Positions 37,284 through 55,255 of a stretch of 64,000 bases of DNA are shown piece after piece. The translations under genes were made by a program, and so were the position numbers. Each line of letters begins with the position of its first letter. The first letter of the stretch is position 1. The notes beneath the pieces are model-generated. The model was not told the DNA's origin. It ran no database searches and saw nothing but the letters and a program-made list of their open reading frames with translations. Source of the DNA: Tetrahymena thermophila SB210 (Eukaryota > Ciliophora > Oligohymenophorea > Hymenostomatida > Tetrahymenidae); assembly GCF_000189635.1 (NCBI RefSeq), contig NW_002475999.1, forward strand, positions 1-64,000. The letters run 5' to 3'.

Positions 37284-39355
37284 ATGCTCATAGAAGAGAA
37301 AGATATCTCCAACTGGAGAAATGATATATAAGATTACAATAAGCAAAGAAAGGAAAGAGGGTATGAAAACCCTAAAGTAGAGAGAGTTAGCTAAAAAAAT
37401 ATTAAGGATAAAGAAAAAATATTTGATCCTCTTCTTTAAGTTTTTAATGATCCTTCTTAGGTATCTTTATTAATTGAGAGATTACTAGTTTAATAAATGA
37501 ATGAGCAACTAGACATTAAAATAATTTTATAAATTATAAATAGGATAAGGACGATTTAGCTAAAACATAATTTAAGCTCTAGGCAGCAAAAACTAAAAAA
37601 AATGTAATACTTTTAGCTATATTAGCTTTTAAATAAAATTATTTAACTTGCAGATATATATGATATATGATAAATTAAATCTATTATTTTGCTTAATTGT
37701 TTATTTATTTATCTCCTTCACTTTATTAAATGATAGAAGCACATCGAGAAGTATCAAAAAGATTATGATATTGTTAATTTAGAAAAATTAGATGTTTAGA
37801 TTATTCCTGAAAAGACATATACTAAGAGTGTTATAAAGCCATCTGTGCGAGAATACAACATCATTTCTAATACACCATTAGAGAAATATATGTATGAAAA
37901 TGTTAAAGTACTTAAGCAAGAAAAGGTAAAATTAGGTTTAAATAGTAATTAGAAGTAATTAACATATTCATTTGAATGATATGCAGGTTATTGAAAAGAA
38001 AACGGACCTGAGTAAAACCAGAGATTTCAATATTATAACAAATAAATATACTGAAAACCATGAAACAAAAATATAAGTAAACATAAAAATATAAATAAAT
38101 AAGTAGTTTATTTTATCAGCCTAAATAAATTTTGTTTGAAATTAGAATGATGAGGAAACAGTTAAAAACAAGCTCGATGAAAAATATAGAAAAACACATA
38201 AATTTAACATAGTGAGTGGCTTACTTTATGATCCTGATTAAGAAAAGGCATTTTAGGAGTAATGATTTATATTGTCGAATATATTTATATAAATGGTTTT
38301 TATGTAAAAGATAATTGAAAGAGACTAATCAAAGCCATGGTAAAAATGCAATTTTAAAACTTCCACCTTCTTTGAGATATAGGTAAAGCCAAATTAACAT
38401 GAAGTATAGAGATAAATTTGTTAAATAATTTATTAAAGGGAGACTGTTATATTTGATAGAAATAAGCCTATCCCAGAAGAATTAAAGTTAATTGATTAGC
38501 AAAGGGAAAATGCTAAAAAAAGATACAAAATAAGATATGCAGTAGAAAATGAGTATCATGAAAGAAATTTAGAAATATAGGACAGACGTTAGTAGCGTCT
38601 TCTCAATGGATTATGTGATTAGAAATATCTTGATGAATATAAAAAAGGTAAATTAAAATTAATCTTTTTTTTTTTTTAGTTATTTAAATTTAAATATATT
38701 TAGGATTTGACATAATCACTTTAGATAAAATTAACATTCACGATATTGAAAAATTAATCAATAAGAAACCTAATCTTAGTTCTTGGGATAAAGTTTAAAT
38801 GACTAAGAGAGAAGACTTTGTTAATACAGAGAATGGTTTTGCAGATACTAATGACATATAATATTATAACGAAGTACAATAAATTAAAATAGTTTTATAG
38901 AAGTTTTAGTTAAAAATTAAAAATAGGGAATATTAGAAAATGTAAATTAAACAAATTACTAATCAGGTTAAGCACAATAAGATCTTAGAATTAATGAGCC
39001 TGGAAAAATAAGTTTACCCAAAATAGGAAACAACAATTATGAAAACGACCATGAAGAAATTTTTGGTTAACAATAAAAGTAAAACTTAAGAACAGTTTCT
39101 AATAATTAGAATACATAAGATTAATAATTTTCTTAAACTGGTGATGTATATCAATCCTCTAAGCCTTAGAGATAAAGCAGGAGAAGATAAAGTGGATAAA
39201 GAACTTAACCATAGTTTGAGGAAAATACTTTTGGTGCTACTGCCCCTCCCAAATCTAGTAACAAACCCGAAAAATTACCTAGCAGAGGAAATATAATTCC
39301 TTCAGATAGTAATCAAAATAAATTTAGAATTAAAACTGGAGGTTTTAACAGCTGA
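37284..39355 (+). CDS. Unrecognised protein with four (R/K)xxNI(I/V)(S/T) -like repeats
   Basis: Nine exons: 37284..37460, 37544..37603, 37737..37925, 37987..38076, 38146..38258, 38311..38382, 38439..38647, 38704..38873, 38927..39355; 502 aa, all phases close. Charged, helical N-terminal two thirds. A short motif recurs about every 50-100 residues: REYNIISNT, RDFNIITNKY, HKFNIVSGLLYD and KGFDIITLDK. Proline-rich linkers (IKPSV, ILKLPPSLRYR) separate charged helices. The final ~140 residues are Q/N/S-rich and basic (RQSRRRQSGQR). The short tyrosine/phenylalanine-N-I-I/V repeats in a K/E-rich chain are what one sees in some ciliary microtubule-associated proteins, but I cannot name the family. 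The high intron density sets it apart from its neighbours. Confidence 0.78.
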
Positions 39356-40414
39356 TTAAATTTGTTATTTTAATTATTTTTAACATGTCTCTATATGCTT
39401 TTTAACAGTGTAAATGTTCACAATATGCTAATTTATTAAACGAATTCTCAGAGACCACAAAATATTTAATTGTATTAAAAGTTCTGTTAAGCTGCTGAAA
39501 AATTTTAAGCATATTTGAAAACATGTTTCTAATGATTTTTAGTTTATTTTACTATTTACAATTCGGGCATATTCAATCTAAATTTTTTTTTTTTTTAATG
39601 TTCCAAATTAAAAATTTTTTGATTGTTTGTATTCAAAGTGAATTAATTTCCTTTTAAAATTAAGAAAATAAATTTATGGATTTATTTTAAGCTAATTTAA
39701 AGCAAAAAAGATTTAATTTACTACTAAAGATGATTTAAAAAAATTTTATTTAAATTAAAAAAATACTTGAAAAATTAATCTATTTATTGAATGGTGAAAA
39801 AAGATAAATATCATATTAATCTTTATACATTATTTAAAACCAATAAAAATAATAAATATAAATAAACAAACTTCCGAAAAGAAAGAATATTTATTTATTG
39901 TGTATGAGATATAGATAGCCTATGACAAAAAACCATTAAAGGAGACAGTAAAAATATATTTATTTATTTATTAATAAGATTATAAGAAAAATAAAGAAAG
40001 TTAGTTATTCGTTTGATAATTGTCAAAAAAAAAAAAATGCAATTTATAAAGATAAGAGAAGAATAAAAAATTTATTTACTTTGATTATTAATTTAAAAAA
40101 TAAATAAGTATTATAAATAAATAAATAACATGAATGAATGAAGTAAATATGAAAAAAATAAAATAGAACACAGATAAAAAATGAATGCGATAAAAGAGAG
40201 TATGTATCGATCGGACATTAGAAGTTAATAAGAAGAAACATGAATTATTACTAAGTAGTTTAAAACAGCAAGAATAGTAAACTATAGCTAACAAATTAAC
40301 AAATAAATCATCAAATAATCAATCTAAAGAAGCAGAAAAAGCAAAAAAATAAAAAAAATAAAGAAAAAATAAAAGGAAACTGAAGAAGATTAAACAAATC
40401 ATTAAATAGCGATA
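39356..40414. other. Intergenic spacer
   Basis: About 1.06 kb of AT-rich DNA. Contains a T-run near 39585, an A-run near 40030 and an (AAAT)-rich tract near 40115-40140. No supported gene. Confidence 0.5.
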
Positions 40415-42401
<1,987 letters not shown>

Positions 42402-44630
42402 GTAATTATTTAGAAGTATTTTAAGTATAAGTTAATGCAAAATTTATTTTATAAAAAAAGTTTGTCAATTGAAAGATAAATTAGTTAGTAATCAAATAAA
42501 TTATAAATTAACATTTTTGTTTATCATTTACTTATGGATGGATGCTCAGAGATTGGTTATAATGGTAAAAGTAAAAAAAATATCAAATCCATGATGGCCT
42601 TTTAATCTTAAATCCCTTAACAAATATATTAATAAGTACTCAATAAATAGCTAGCTAACTTTGTAATTTTAAATAGAAAAAGCAAACAAATTATAAATAA
42701 CCAAACATAAATAACATTTAATTTTATGTTCAATAAAACAAAATTAACTTATAAATATTTTTATGTATTTAATAATTATAGTTAATTAAGAGAATATTTT
42801 TTAATCTTCTCCAATATAGTAAAAAATTATCTATAACATTATAAGTATCCATGTTATCTGCATTTTTAAAACTAAGCTGAATTTTAATTATCTTCCTTGA
42901 ACTCAACCCTCGAGATTAATTACTTCAACATTCTTTATTCTATTTTATTTTATATTTGTAATAAATAAAACATTTTATTCTCTTCAATTAATAATTAAAA
43001 CTCATTTTTCAAAAAATTTTATATTTTAATCTCTTAACACTTACATTAAAATTAAATCAGCTGATTTTTATTAACAAAGAGTGTTAACAAAAACTCTCAA
43101 GTGTTAAAAAATCAAAGCTGTTTTATTTTTAAAAGACTCAATAATAAATAAAGTATTTTTACTTTGAAAAATAATTTTAAATTTAAAATTATTGATAAAA
43201 ATCTACATTTTAAGACTAACTAAAATAGATTTGAGTATTTTGTTTTATAATTATTTAAAATAATTAAAAATTTTAATTTAATTTGGAAATAAAAAAAATA
43301 GTTTTTTTTTAAAGAAACTTTTTTTTGATATTTTTGGAGTATTAATTAATAAAAATTATATTTTAACATCAAAGTTTATTGACTTTAAAAAAAAATTTTA
43401 ATTGTTCTTTCACAATCGAAAAATTGACAATCGAGAGAGGAAACTTATTTGGAGTGTTAATTTTTAAAAAGGAATTTTACTTTGATCATGCAAATTTAAT
43501 ATTTGAAAAGAAATTAAATTAATTCAAATAAATAAAATTTTCTTTTTAAAAATTATAATTCAAATTAAGAATAATTAATTGCTTTTTTAAAAATTTTATT
43601 TTAAATATATTTAGCTAGTAAAATAGATTAACATCAATTATTGTTATTACGCATTTTAAAATTATTTGGAAACGCACTTTCTTTTAAAAAAGAAATGCTG
43701 TATTCAAATTTTACTCAAGTAAAATAAATCAAACTACTTTGTGCTTTGTAAGATCTATCAGGTGCTAAAATGATGGAATAAATAAGTATAAATCATAATA
43801 TCCTCAAATTAAATGATTAGGAAATGTGCTTTAAAAATGTTAAGTTTATCATATATATATTAATTTTGAATGCTTTAGCTATTGACACTTAGCTAAAATT
43901 ATATGAATTTTCTTTTAATTTTTCATATCAACAATTTTAATTATTTGAAATTAATTAATTATGTTAAAGAAATATTTGAAAGTGGTATTTTTATAAAATT
44001 CACCTATCAACTATTTGAATTGGTAGGCTTAATATTTCTATATTTAAAAGACTATTTTTATTTAGAAATTCTTTTCGAAATTTAACTAATACTAAGGAGA
44101 CAAAATTTAAAGGTTATAAAATTATGAATCAACAAACTAAAGAAATTAATCACAATAAATGTGATAGCAATGAAATTTAAAGATAAAAAATTATAAAGAT
44201 AAAAATACTTGTTATAAGAAATTAGCATTTTAAATTGAGGTGTTATTCGACTTATACACTAAACAAAGAAAGTGTTTCTACTTAAAAAAAAAGTCTAACA
44301 ATTAGATCAATTTAATTTTTAACTAGTTTATTATTTATTTTCCTTTAAAATATTAATTGCGTGTTTTGCCTGGTAAATCAATTAAAAATTTATAAGGAAA
44401 GACATACATCATTTATTAAAAAAAAAAGAAATATTTAGAGAGCAAATCAATTAATGAAGCGAACAAACAAACAATTTAATGAGGAAATAAATAAAAAACT
44501 GGTATTATAGTTGCTTTGTTCAAGCAAATAGCTTAGTAATCTAACAAATAAATAAAAACAAGTAATTAATTAAAAAATCAAAACAAAAATTAATTAAATT
44601 TGCAAAAAAACAAAGTAAGCAATTGATTAA
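42402..44630. other. Long intergenic, includes the missing PP1 3' exon and a 9-bp inverted repeat
   Basis: About 2.2 kb. The final PP1 exon should lie in the first few hundred bases; one candidate follows the CTCAG near 42548. An inverted repeat TTAACACTT (43034-43042) / AAGTGTTAA (43099-43107) flanks an AATCAGCTGATT palindrome. A 69-codon frame at 43770-43979 (+) with one hydrophobic stretch exists, but I do not consider it established as a gene. Confidence 0.5.
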
Positions 44631-48532
<3,902 letters not shown>

Positions 48533-49069
48533 AGATAAATAAATAGCAATTAAAAAATTTGAAATAAATTTATAAACAAAAAAAAAATTACCTACACAGC
48601 TAACAACATAACCAATAACTAACTAAAATTAATTTTAAATACTATAACTCTTAAATTAAAGTCCTAACTTAACTAAAAAAAATTAAATAAATACTTAAAC
48701 AAAGGAATTTGGATGTCTTTAAAGATTGATAATAAATTTATAAACATTTCAAAATTATTAAAACGGAATTCAATATTCTTTAATTTTCAATAGAAAATGT
48801 TATTAACATTGACAGTTTCAACCAATAAAATTAGGTAAACCTTATTAAAAATTAACTCAAGTCATACGAGCATCTATCTATCTATCTGTATATCTATCAA
48901 ATAAATATTATTTAATATGCAAACCGTTAATAAATTTTAAGGATAGCTAGTACAAGTTTCTAAACAGATTTTAAGAAATAAAACACCAATTTAAATAAAA
49001 TAAATAAATCAATCAATCAGTAAAAAACAAAAAAATCAAAAATAAATAAATAAATATCAACTTAATTTA
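48533..49069. other. Intergenic spacer with TATC microsatellite
   Basis: AT-rich 3' flank of the ankyrin-kinase gene. A TCTA microsatellite lies at about 48871-48890, with (AAAT)n near 49040. No gene seen. Confidence 0.5.
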
Positions 49070-49900
49070 CTCATTAACCTTATTTATTATAACAATATCG
49101 TTTAATATTTGCTTTATATTAATTTATCTATATTTTTATGGAGTTAATATAAATTTATTATATAAATATAAACAAAATACTCAAATTTTACTATTAATAA
49201 AAATCTTTTTCTATTTAAAATTTTAATATTTTTAAATAATGTTTTTTATTAATTGATTACATAATTTGGTAGGAAGGCTATCTGTTGTTGAATGTCTTCA
49301 ATTAGAATTGCAGAAAATACTTAAAAACATTACACATATTATATTTATTACTCATTAACCTTATTTATTATTACAATATTGTTTGATATTAGCTTTATAT
49401 TAATTTATCTATATTTTTATGGAGTTAACATAAATTTATTATTTGAATATAAATTAAATTATCAAATTTTTCTATTAATAAAAATCTTTTCCATTTAAAA
49501 TTTTAATTTATTTTTTAATATTAATTGATGAAATAATTTTGAAGGAAGGCTATCTGTTGTTGAATGCCTTCAATTAGAATTGCAGAAAATATTTAAAAAC
49601 ATTACACATATTATTACTCATTAACCTTATTTATTATAACAATATCATTTAATATTTGCTTGATATTAATTTATCAATATTTTTATGGAGTTAATATAAA
49701 TTTATTATTTGAATATAAATAAAATACTCAAATTTTATTTTAAATAAAAATTTTTTACTCTTTAAAAATTTTATAGTTTTAATTTATGTTATATATTAAT
49801 TGATGAAATAATTTGGAAAGGAAGGCTCTCTGTTGTTGAATGCCTTTAATTAGAATTGCAGAAAATACTTAAAAACATTACACATATTATATTTATTACT
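49070..49900. repeat. Three direct copies of a ~265-285-bp repeat with a conserved hairpin core
   Basis: Copies start at about 49070, 49351 and 49617; each begins CTCATTAACCTTATTTATTA and ends with ACATTACACATATTA. The middle is AT-rich and diverged. The last ~85 bp are best conserved and contain a potential hairpin: GAAGGC, a 15-nt loop with CTGTTGTTGAAT, then GTCTTC (49294), GCCTTC (49566) or GCCTTT (49842). All three 3' arms still pair with GAAGGC when G-U is allowed. No reading frame spans the copies. Strand of any transcript is unknown. Confidence 0.82.
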
Positions 49901-50076
49901 TCAATATAAGATTGCAATTTTACAAAAGATAAGAATTTTGATTTAAATTTTAATTATATTTAAGCAATTTTAGATATATATTTTTTCGCTGTAAAATTAT
50001 CTTATATCTTAGCTATTATTGGATACTTTTTTTTTATTAAATTTAGCAATTTATTAAAACGATATTTTTATTTTTC

Positions 50077-52298
50077 TCATTATTGACCGCATTGTACTCT
50101 GGTACCACCTTATCTTTCATCTTCATATTCATCTTCGTCATCTTCTCCTAAAATACAAACATTATTATTAATATTCTGATAAATGAATTTAAGTATGTAT
50201 TCTTACTTCTACCACCTTCTTCACTAGGATTAGTTTAAGTAGCATCGAATTCAGTTAAAAGTAAAATATCATCCTTAGTAGTATCAACCTTCTTAGGTTT
50301 AGGGCCAGGTAATATCTAATATTTAGTTTAAAATATAATAAAAAATAAATATAATTCAAATAATTATTAATTATATTACATCAGAAAGAACCTTAAGTTG
50401 AGCATCTGTGATACTTCCTTTCTTAGGGAATTCGACCTTGAAAGTAATGATCAAATTACCGTGAGAAATAGAATCACCGTAAAAAGGCATACCTTGGTTC
50501 TTAACTACCTTTTTATCGCCTAATCATTTTTAATCAAAATTATACTTAGAAAATGTATTTTTTCAAAAATATATTTACCATCTTATATAATTTCACCAGG
50601 AGGAGTAGCAATTTAAAGTTCGTGCTTATCGAGAGTAGTGATTTTAAAGCAGAAACCTGTAAGAGCTTCTAACAAAGTAATCTTCTTTTCCATGAATAAA
50701 TCTGCACCTTATCTAGTAAAAACAGGATGCTTCTTAATTTATACAATAACGTGTAAATCACCAGCCATGTAACCAGGAGCTTCATCAGCTTGGCCTGTCA
50801 TAATAATTTCTTAATCTTGGTAAGCACCCTTTATTATAAATAAGATTTGTTTGATAATTTAATTATTGAAGAATTGTAAATAAGTTTTGAATTTCTTGTA
50901 AAATTTCTAAAAATAAAATCAATATTCTGGAAAGATTCTACTAAAAATATAGAAAAGATCTATTTATTAGATTTTTTTAGAATTTTTTTCTAGTTAGCTA
51001 GTAAGCAATCTATCAATCTATCAATCAATCAAAAACAAATAGTTTAAAATTTGCATTAATTTAAAAGCAAATAATTCGTTTTTCTCACTTATTTTTAATT
51101 TGAATGCCTAATAAATCACTAAATAACTAACCAACTAAACTTTTTAAAAAAAGAGTGCTAAAGTTCATTATAGATTTTATAAAGTTATCATTTATTTGTT
51201 TGTTTGTTTATTACCTTGTCAATAGGAACTTCAACGGTGGCATCTTGCTTGAAGACTTTTTTGCCCTTGCAAGTCTTGCATTTATCCTTTTCGCTAATTG
51301 ATTTACCTTCTCCATTACAGTTTTAGCATTCTTATTAGAAGCTTTAAGTAAGAGGACCCATACGCACAACCTTCATAGTGACACCTCTACCTTTGCAAGT
51401 ATCACAAGTAGTAACATTAGATCCACCTTTGCCTTCACAGGTTTCACAATTTCTTTGTCTCTTGACGGGAAGATTAACAGTTTTACCTAAATAAGCATCT
51501 TCAAGTGTAATTTCAACAGGAACCTTAGCTCCTCTCATCTTTTAAGCACCTCTTTATTATTATCTGCCACCTCCTCTTAATATATCGAACAAGTCTATTT
51601 ATTAAATTGATATGCTTAGCTTTTTATAAACTATATTATTCAATTAATTATCCTACCTTGGCCACCAGCTCCACCATTTTCAACACCTTCCATACCATAC
51701 TTGTCATAAAGTTCTCTTTTTTTGGCGTCACCTAAAACTTCATAAGCAGCTTAATATTCTTTGAACTATTTTATATTTAAATATATTTAGTTTACATAAT
51801 CTTTTTATAAGCAACTTGCTCATAAGAATAAAAATAAATCTAATAGATTTTCTCCATTTTTCATGAAAATGAATAAAATTATATTTTTGGCAAATTTTTT
51901 TTGATTGCTCTTGTTATAATCGATCTACTAAATTATTTAAAAAGAGCTTCAAACAGTACAAAAATAAAATTACTTTTTCAGCGTCACCACCTTTATCAGG
52001 ATGATGCTCTTTTGCAGCTTTCATAAAAGCCTTCTTAATTTCTGATTAAGTGGCTTCTTTGGGAACTCCTAATACTTCATATAATTTATTGGTATCAGTA
52101 TCTTTTTTTCTTCCACCAGGCATTTCTTTTTATTTAAAAAATATATTTGCTCAACATGAAAAAGAGGTGAAAAAGGAGAATGAATTCTAAAGCGCACCAA
52201 CAAAATGATGCATATCAACTTATTAATCTAAAAAATATGTTACCATATTATTCATGGCCGTCATCACCGCCAAAGAAGGGAAAACCATTAAAAAACAT
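50077..52298 (-). CDS. Type I DnaJ/Hsp40 co-chaperone (Ydj1/DNAJA-like), C-terminal farnesylation motif
   Basis: Eight exons: 52244..52298, 51974..52125, 51657..51765, 51215..51594, 50579..50828, 50380..50519, 50207..50315, 50077..50147; 421 aa, all phases close. The start gives [13 protein letters not shown], the usual aromatic lead-in of this group. The J domain at ~30-95 has LYEVLGV and the HPD loop ([13 protein letters not shown]) that stimulates Hsp70 ATPase. A G-rich linker follows ([16 protein letters not shown]). Four zinc-finger repeats are [29 protein letters not shown] and CKTCKGKKV. The substrate-binding CTD reads GDLHVIVQIKKHPVF and ends acidic ([16 protein letters not shown]), then CGQQ, a CAAX-type farnesylation site whose last Gln is encoded by TAA. 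It delivers clients to Hsp70 at cytosolic membranes. Confidence 0.95.
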
Positions 52299-53093
52299 TT
52301 CTTGATTTATATTTATTTATTTATTTTTTATGCTTATTTTTTGATTTTTTAAAGATTTTTTACTATTTAAAAGAATTTTATATTTTTTGTCTTTAAATTT
52401 TGCAAGTAATTAAATATTTATATATTTTATATTTTTTGATATATTTATATTATTTAAAGTGTATATATAAACTTTAATACAAAAACATATTCTTCTAATT
52501 TCCTTTTTCTTAATATTCTTTTCTTCTTTAAGTTATCATCCTTTGTATCTATCTATCTATAAATCAATCTGTCTTTGCACATAAATATTATTTGAGATTG
52601 TATTAAAAAATCATCCTATTAAATTATATCGTAATTAATATAACAATTAAAAAACAAACAAAAAAACAAGCAAATTAATAAACCCCCTCCTTTTTCATAT
52701 TTTTTGTTTTTTAATATTCAAAGTAGCAATAATTGATTTTTTAATTAAGACTCGAGCAAATATATTATTTTCAAATTTACGCTTATTTGTAAATATCTCT
52801 TCAAAATTTAATTGATTTTCATTATACTTTTCTTCCTGATAAGCAGTTTAATTCTATGATTTTTAATAGTCACAATACGCCTTCAAAATTATATAATTTT
52901 TAGAAAAAAAGAAAAAAAAAATTTTTTCTAAAAGATAAACAAAAAAAAGAAACTCCAAATTTTTCTATTTTTCTAGAAAACCATTTAGAAAAAAGAACTT
53001 TATCAAAAATATAAAATAAATTTCTCTTGTAATATTTTAATTAATTTAACATTTTTTTAATTTTATTAATTTAACTTAAAAATTATTTTAGTA
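52299..53093. other. Divergent intergenic (shared promoter region)
   Basis: Separates the Hsp40 gene (minus) from the TraB-like gene (plus). AT-rich with short TATC repeats near 52550. An acceptor-like TTTTAG sits just before 53092, so an upstream exon of the TraB gene could lie here. Confidence 0.45.
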
Positions 53094-54031
53094 ATGTTTT
53101 ATTCTCCTCTATTTAAAAATATTTAAGCTCATCATCAGAAATCTATTATTCTTATGGGTAATCAATTAATTAATTTAATTCAACTTTAGATATTTTTTAT
53201 TTAAATTAAAATAAATTATGCCTTTAAATTTTTTAAGAGGCATATTCAAACATTCTTAGAATGTACTAGTTTTAACTGTCTTTTTATTTATTTAAATCGA
53301 TGTTTTCTAAAACACAAATAGAATCCTTCTTTTTGCTAAAAGAAAGAGAGTCTATCTTCTATAAAACTCATGATTATTTGTTATTTAAATCAATAATTCT
53401 TGTTATTTTTATGTTAATGTAGGTATGGCTCATTCGCACCAGGAAAATAAGGTTTAATTTAATAAAATTTTTAGCTGTTTTAAATATTTTTAATAAGAAA
53501 TATTTACTAGAGTACACAAATAACAGTAGAGACTATGCCTATTTTTGCTTGGAATTATGCTAACAGAGATTGAAATTTATTTAAGATAACTAATTTAATC
53601 TTAAATAATAAAATGAATTCACTTTTGTCATTTAAAATATTAGAAATTCAAAAATAATTCCTATTGATTTAACAATGTCTTAAATGGCTTAAATTTATTA
53701 ATAATTTGCAATCAAAAACAGTATTAATTAAAATGATTCTCTGAAAAATAACAAAGATTAATTTAAAATGGAATTCTTCTTTCAATATTAATTTGTGCTA
53801 AAGCTTCAAAAAATTATGAATAATAAATAATTTGTCTTAAATAGATTTCCTTATTTTAGGAAAACTTTTATTGATTCAAGAAATGAATATATGGCTTTAA
53901 AAATTTACTAAACTTTAATTTAGTCTCCTCCTTAAAGTAAAATTGTTTGCATCATAGGCAAATATCATTTTGAACCTATTGAATTTAGACTTTCTCAGCT
54001 GATAGAGCAGAGTGAATCAGTTCAGTTTTGA
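53094..54031 (+). CDS. TraB-family (TRABD-like) protein, 5' exons uncertain
   Basis: The well-supported part is one long exon, 53475..54031 (185 codons to TGA), preceded by a very short intron (53452-53474). It reads YFCLELCQQRLKFIQ, matching the ...VELCxxR block of TraB proteins, then NSKIIPIDLTM (TraB: GD/ID-R-P region), RKTFIDSRNEYMALKIYQT (TraB: LxxxRDxYMA) and SKIVCIIGKYHFEPIE (TraB: VxVVGxxHxxGI). Family members are membrane-associated or mitochondrial proteins of poorly known, possibly protease-like, activity. Upstream, 53094..53169 and 53424..53451 can be read two ways: one gives IILMG|MAHSH, like the expected LxGTAH motif, but is out of phase with the main exon; the other is in phase but lacks that motif. 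A frameshift or missed exon is possible. Confidence 0.6.
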
Positions 54032-54463
54032 GAATATTTTAAATTTTAAATTTTTTACAATAAAAGTATACTAATTAAATTAGAAAGTAAATTTTTTAAT
54101 TTTTATCTACCAAAGTAATTTATAATCTAAAAATACAACTAATTGCATGTTTAACAAATAAAAATGTAAACACAACCGAATAATATATAAAATATTAAAT
54201 ATTAATTTTATTAAAGTAATATTAAAAATCATTTAAATTAAGGTATTTTGAATTATTATCAGATTTTTTTATTTAAAATATAAAAAATAATATCTGATTA
54301 TATGAAAAAATATTTTGAATAAACAATTAAACTGTTTAAGGATGATGCAACTAATTATAAAAATATGAATTTTAAAGTATTTATATTATTAATTATTATG
54401 TTCTTTTATCAATCAGATTCATATTATTTTTATTTGTTTATTTTATCACATTTTACTTTTAAA
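54032..54463. other. Convergent intergenic
   Basis: AT-rich 3' flanks of the TraB-like and parvulin genes; nothing recognised. Confidence 0.5.
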
Positions 54464-54820
54464 TCAATCTAATCTTAAAATAATGTGAACACCAGAGTCT
54501 GACTCAACTAAGTTAGAAATCTCTCCGACTTTAAGAGCATATGCAGCCTATTCAAATGATTCTTGCATTTAACCAGGACCAAACTCTCCCAAGTCACCTC
54601 CATTTCTAGCAGATGTGCATTCAGAATACTTTTGTGCAATTTCCATAAAAGTTTTTTAAGGATCAGCTGATTTCATGATCTATTCACGGAAAGCTGCTAC
54701 ATTTTTTTTAGCTTCATCTAAAGTTCTAGTAACTTGGACATTTCTAACTCTATCAAGTGGATTACGACTTCCTCTATGCTTTTATAAAATATGAGCAGCT
54801 CTGATTGTTTAAGAGTTCAT
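54464..54820 (-). CDS. Parvulin peptidyl-prolyl isomerase, Pin1-type without WW domain
   Basis: A single exon of 118 aa. It is a complete parvulin domain: RAAHILQKHRGSRNP (first strand His and the basic phosphate-binding loop), FMEIAQKYSECTSARNGGDL with Cys68 at the Pin1 Cys113 position, GEFGPGQMQESFEQAAYAL, and VGEISNLVESDSGVHIILR with the second conserved His. The Arg/Lys-rich loop KHRGSRNPLDRVRN matches phospho-Ser/Thr-Pro-specific Pin1/Ess1 enzymes; the N-terminal WW domain of animal and fungal Pin1 is absent, as in plant Pin1. It should isomerise phospho-S/T-P bonds in cytosolic or nuclear targets. Confidence 0.95.
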
Positions 54821-55255
54821 TTATGATTATTTGCTTTTTTTTAATATTAAATTTAGTGATTTTTAAGAGATTATTTATTTTTTTTTAATTCAGTGACTAA
54901 TTTATTTTTAATTTCAAATTTTCTCTACTTGAATATTAATTCTTGTAACTTTCTGATCTTAAAAATAAAAGCAACAAATCTTAGCCAACAACAACGGATA
55001 CTTTCAAAAATTCATATTTTATTTTATTTTTACTTTAATAATAAATTGAATAAAAAATATTTTTTTTTGAAAAAAGACTTAATTAAAATTAAATTAAATT
55101 TTATAATAATTAGAATTTAGATTTGGGCATAGTTTTTTTAATTTACTTATCGATCAAAAATATCCAGAACTTTCTAAATTTCGTTTTAAAACAGATTATC
55201 TGACGAATCAATAAAAGAAAAGTAGGAATTAAAATTATTGCTAAATTTAATACAG
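54821..55255. other. Divergent region; possible 5' part of the ligase gene
   Basis: The frame of the DNA ligase stays open upstream of its first chosen ATG for a further ~110 bases, without another ATG. Otherwise AT-rich with poly-T. A short GTG/ATG frame at 54893-55120 is compositionally random. Confidence 0.4.

Noticed and set aside
49285..49320. 5.8S rRNA fragment, from the string GAATTGCAGAA
   Set aside because: The match is only about 11 bases; the flanks do not follow 5.8S rRNA.
54893..55120. 75-aa plus-strand ORF between parvulin and ligase
   Set aside because: Begins with GTG, random I/L/N/K/F composition, no splice support to the ligase.
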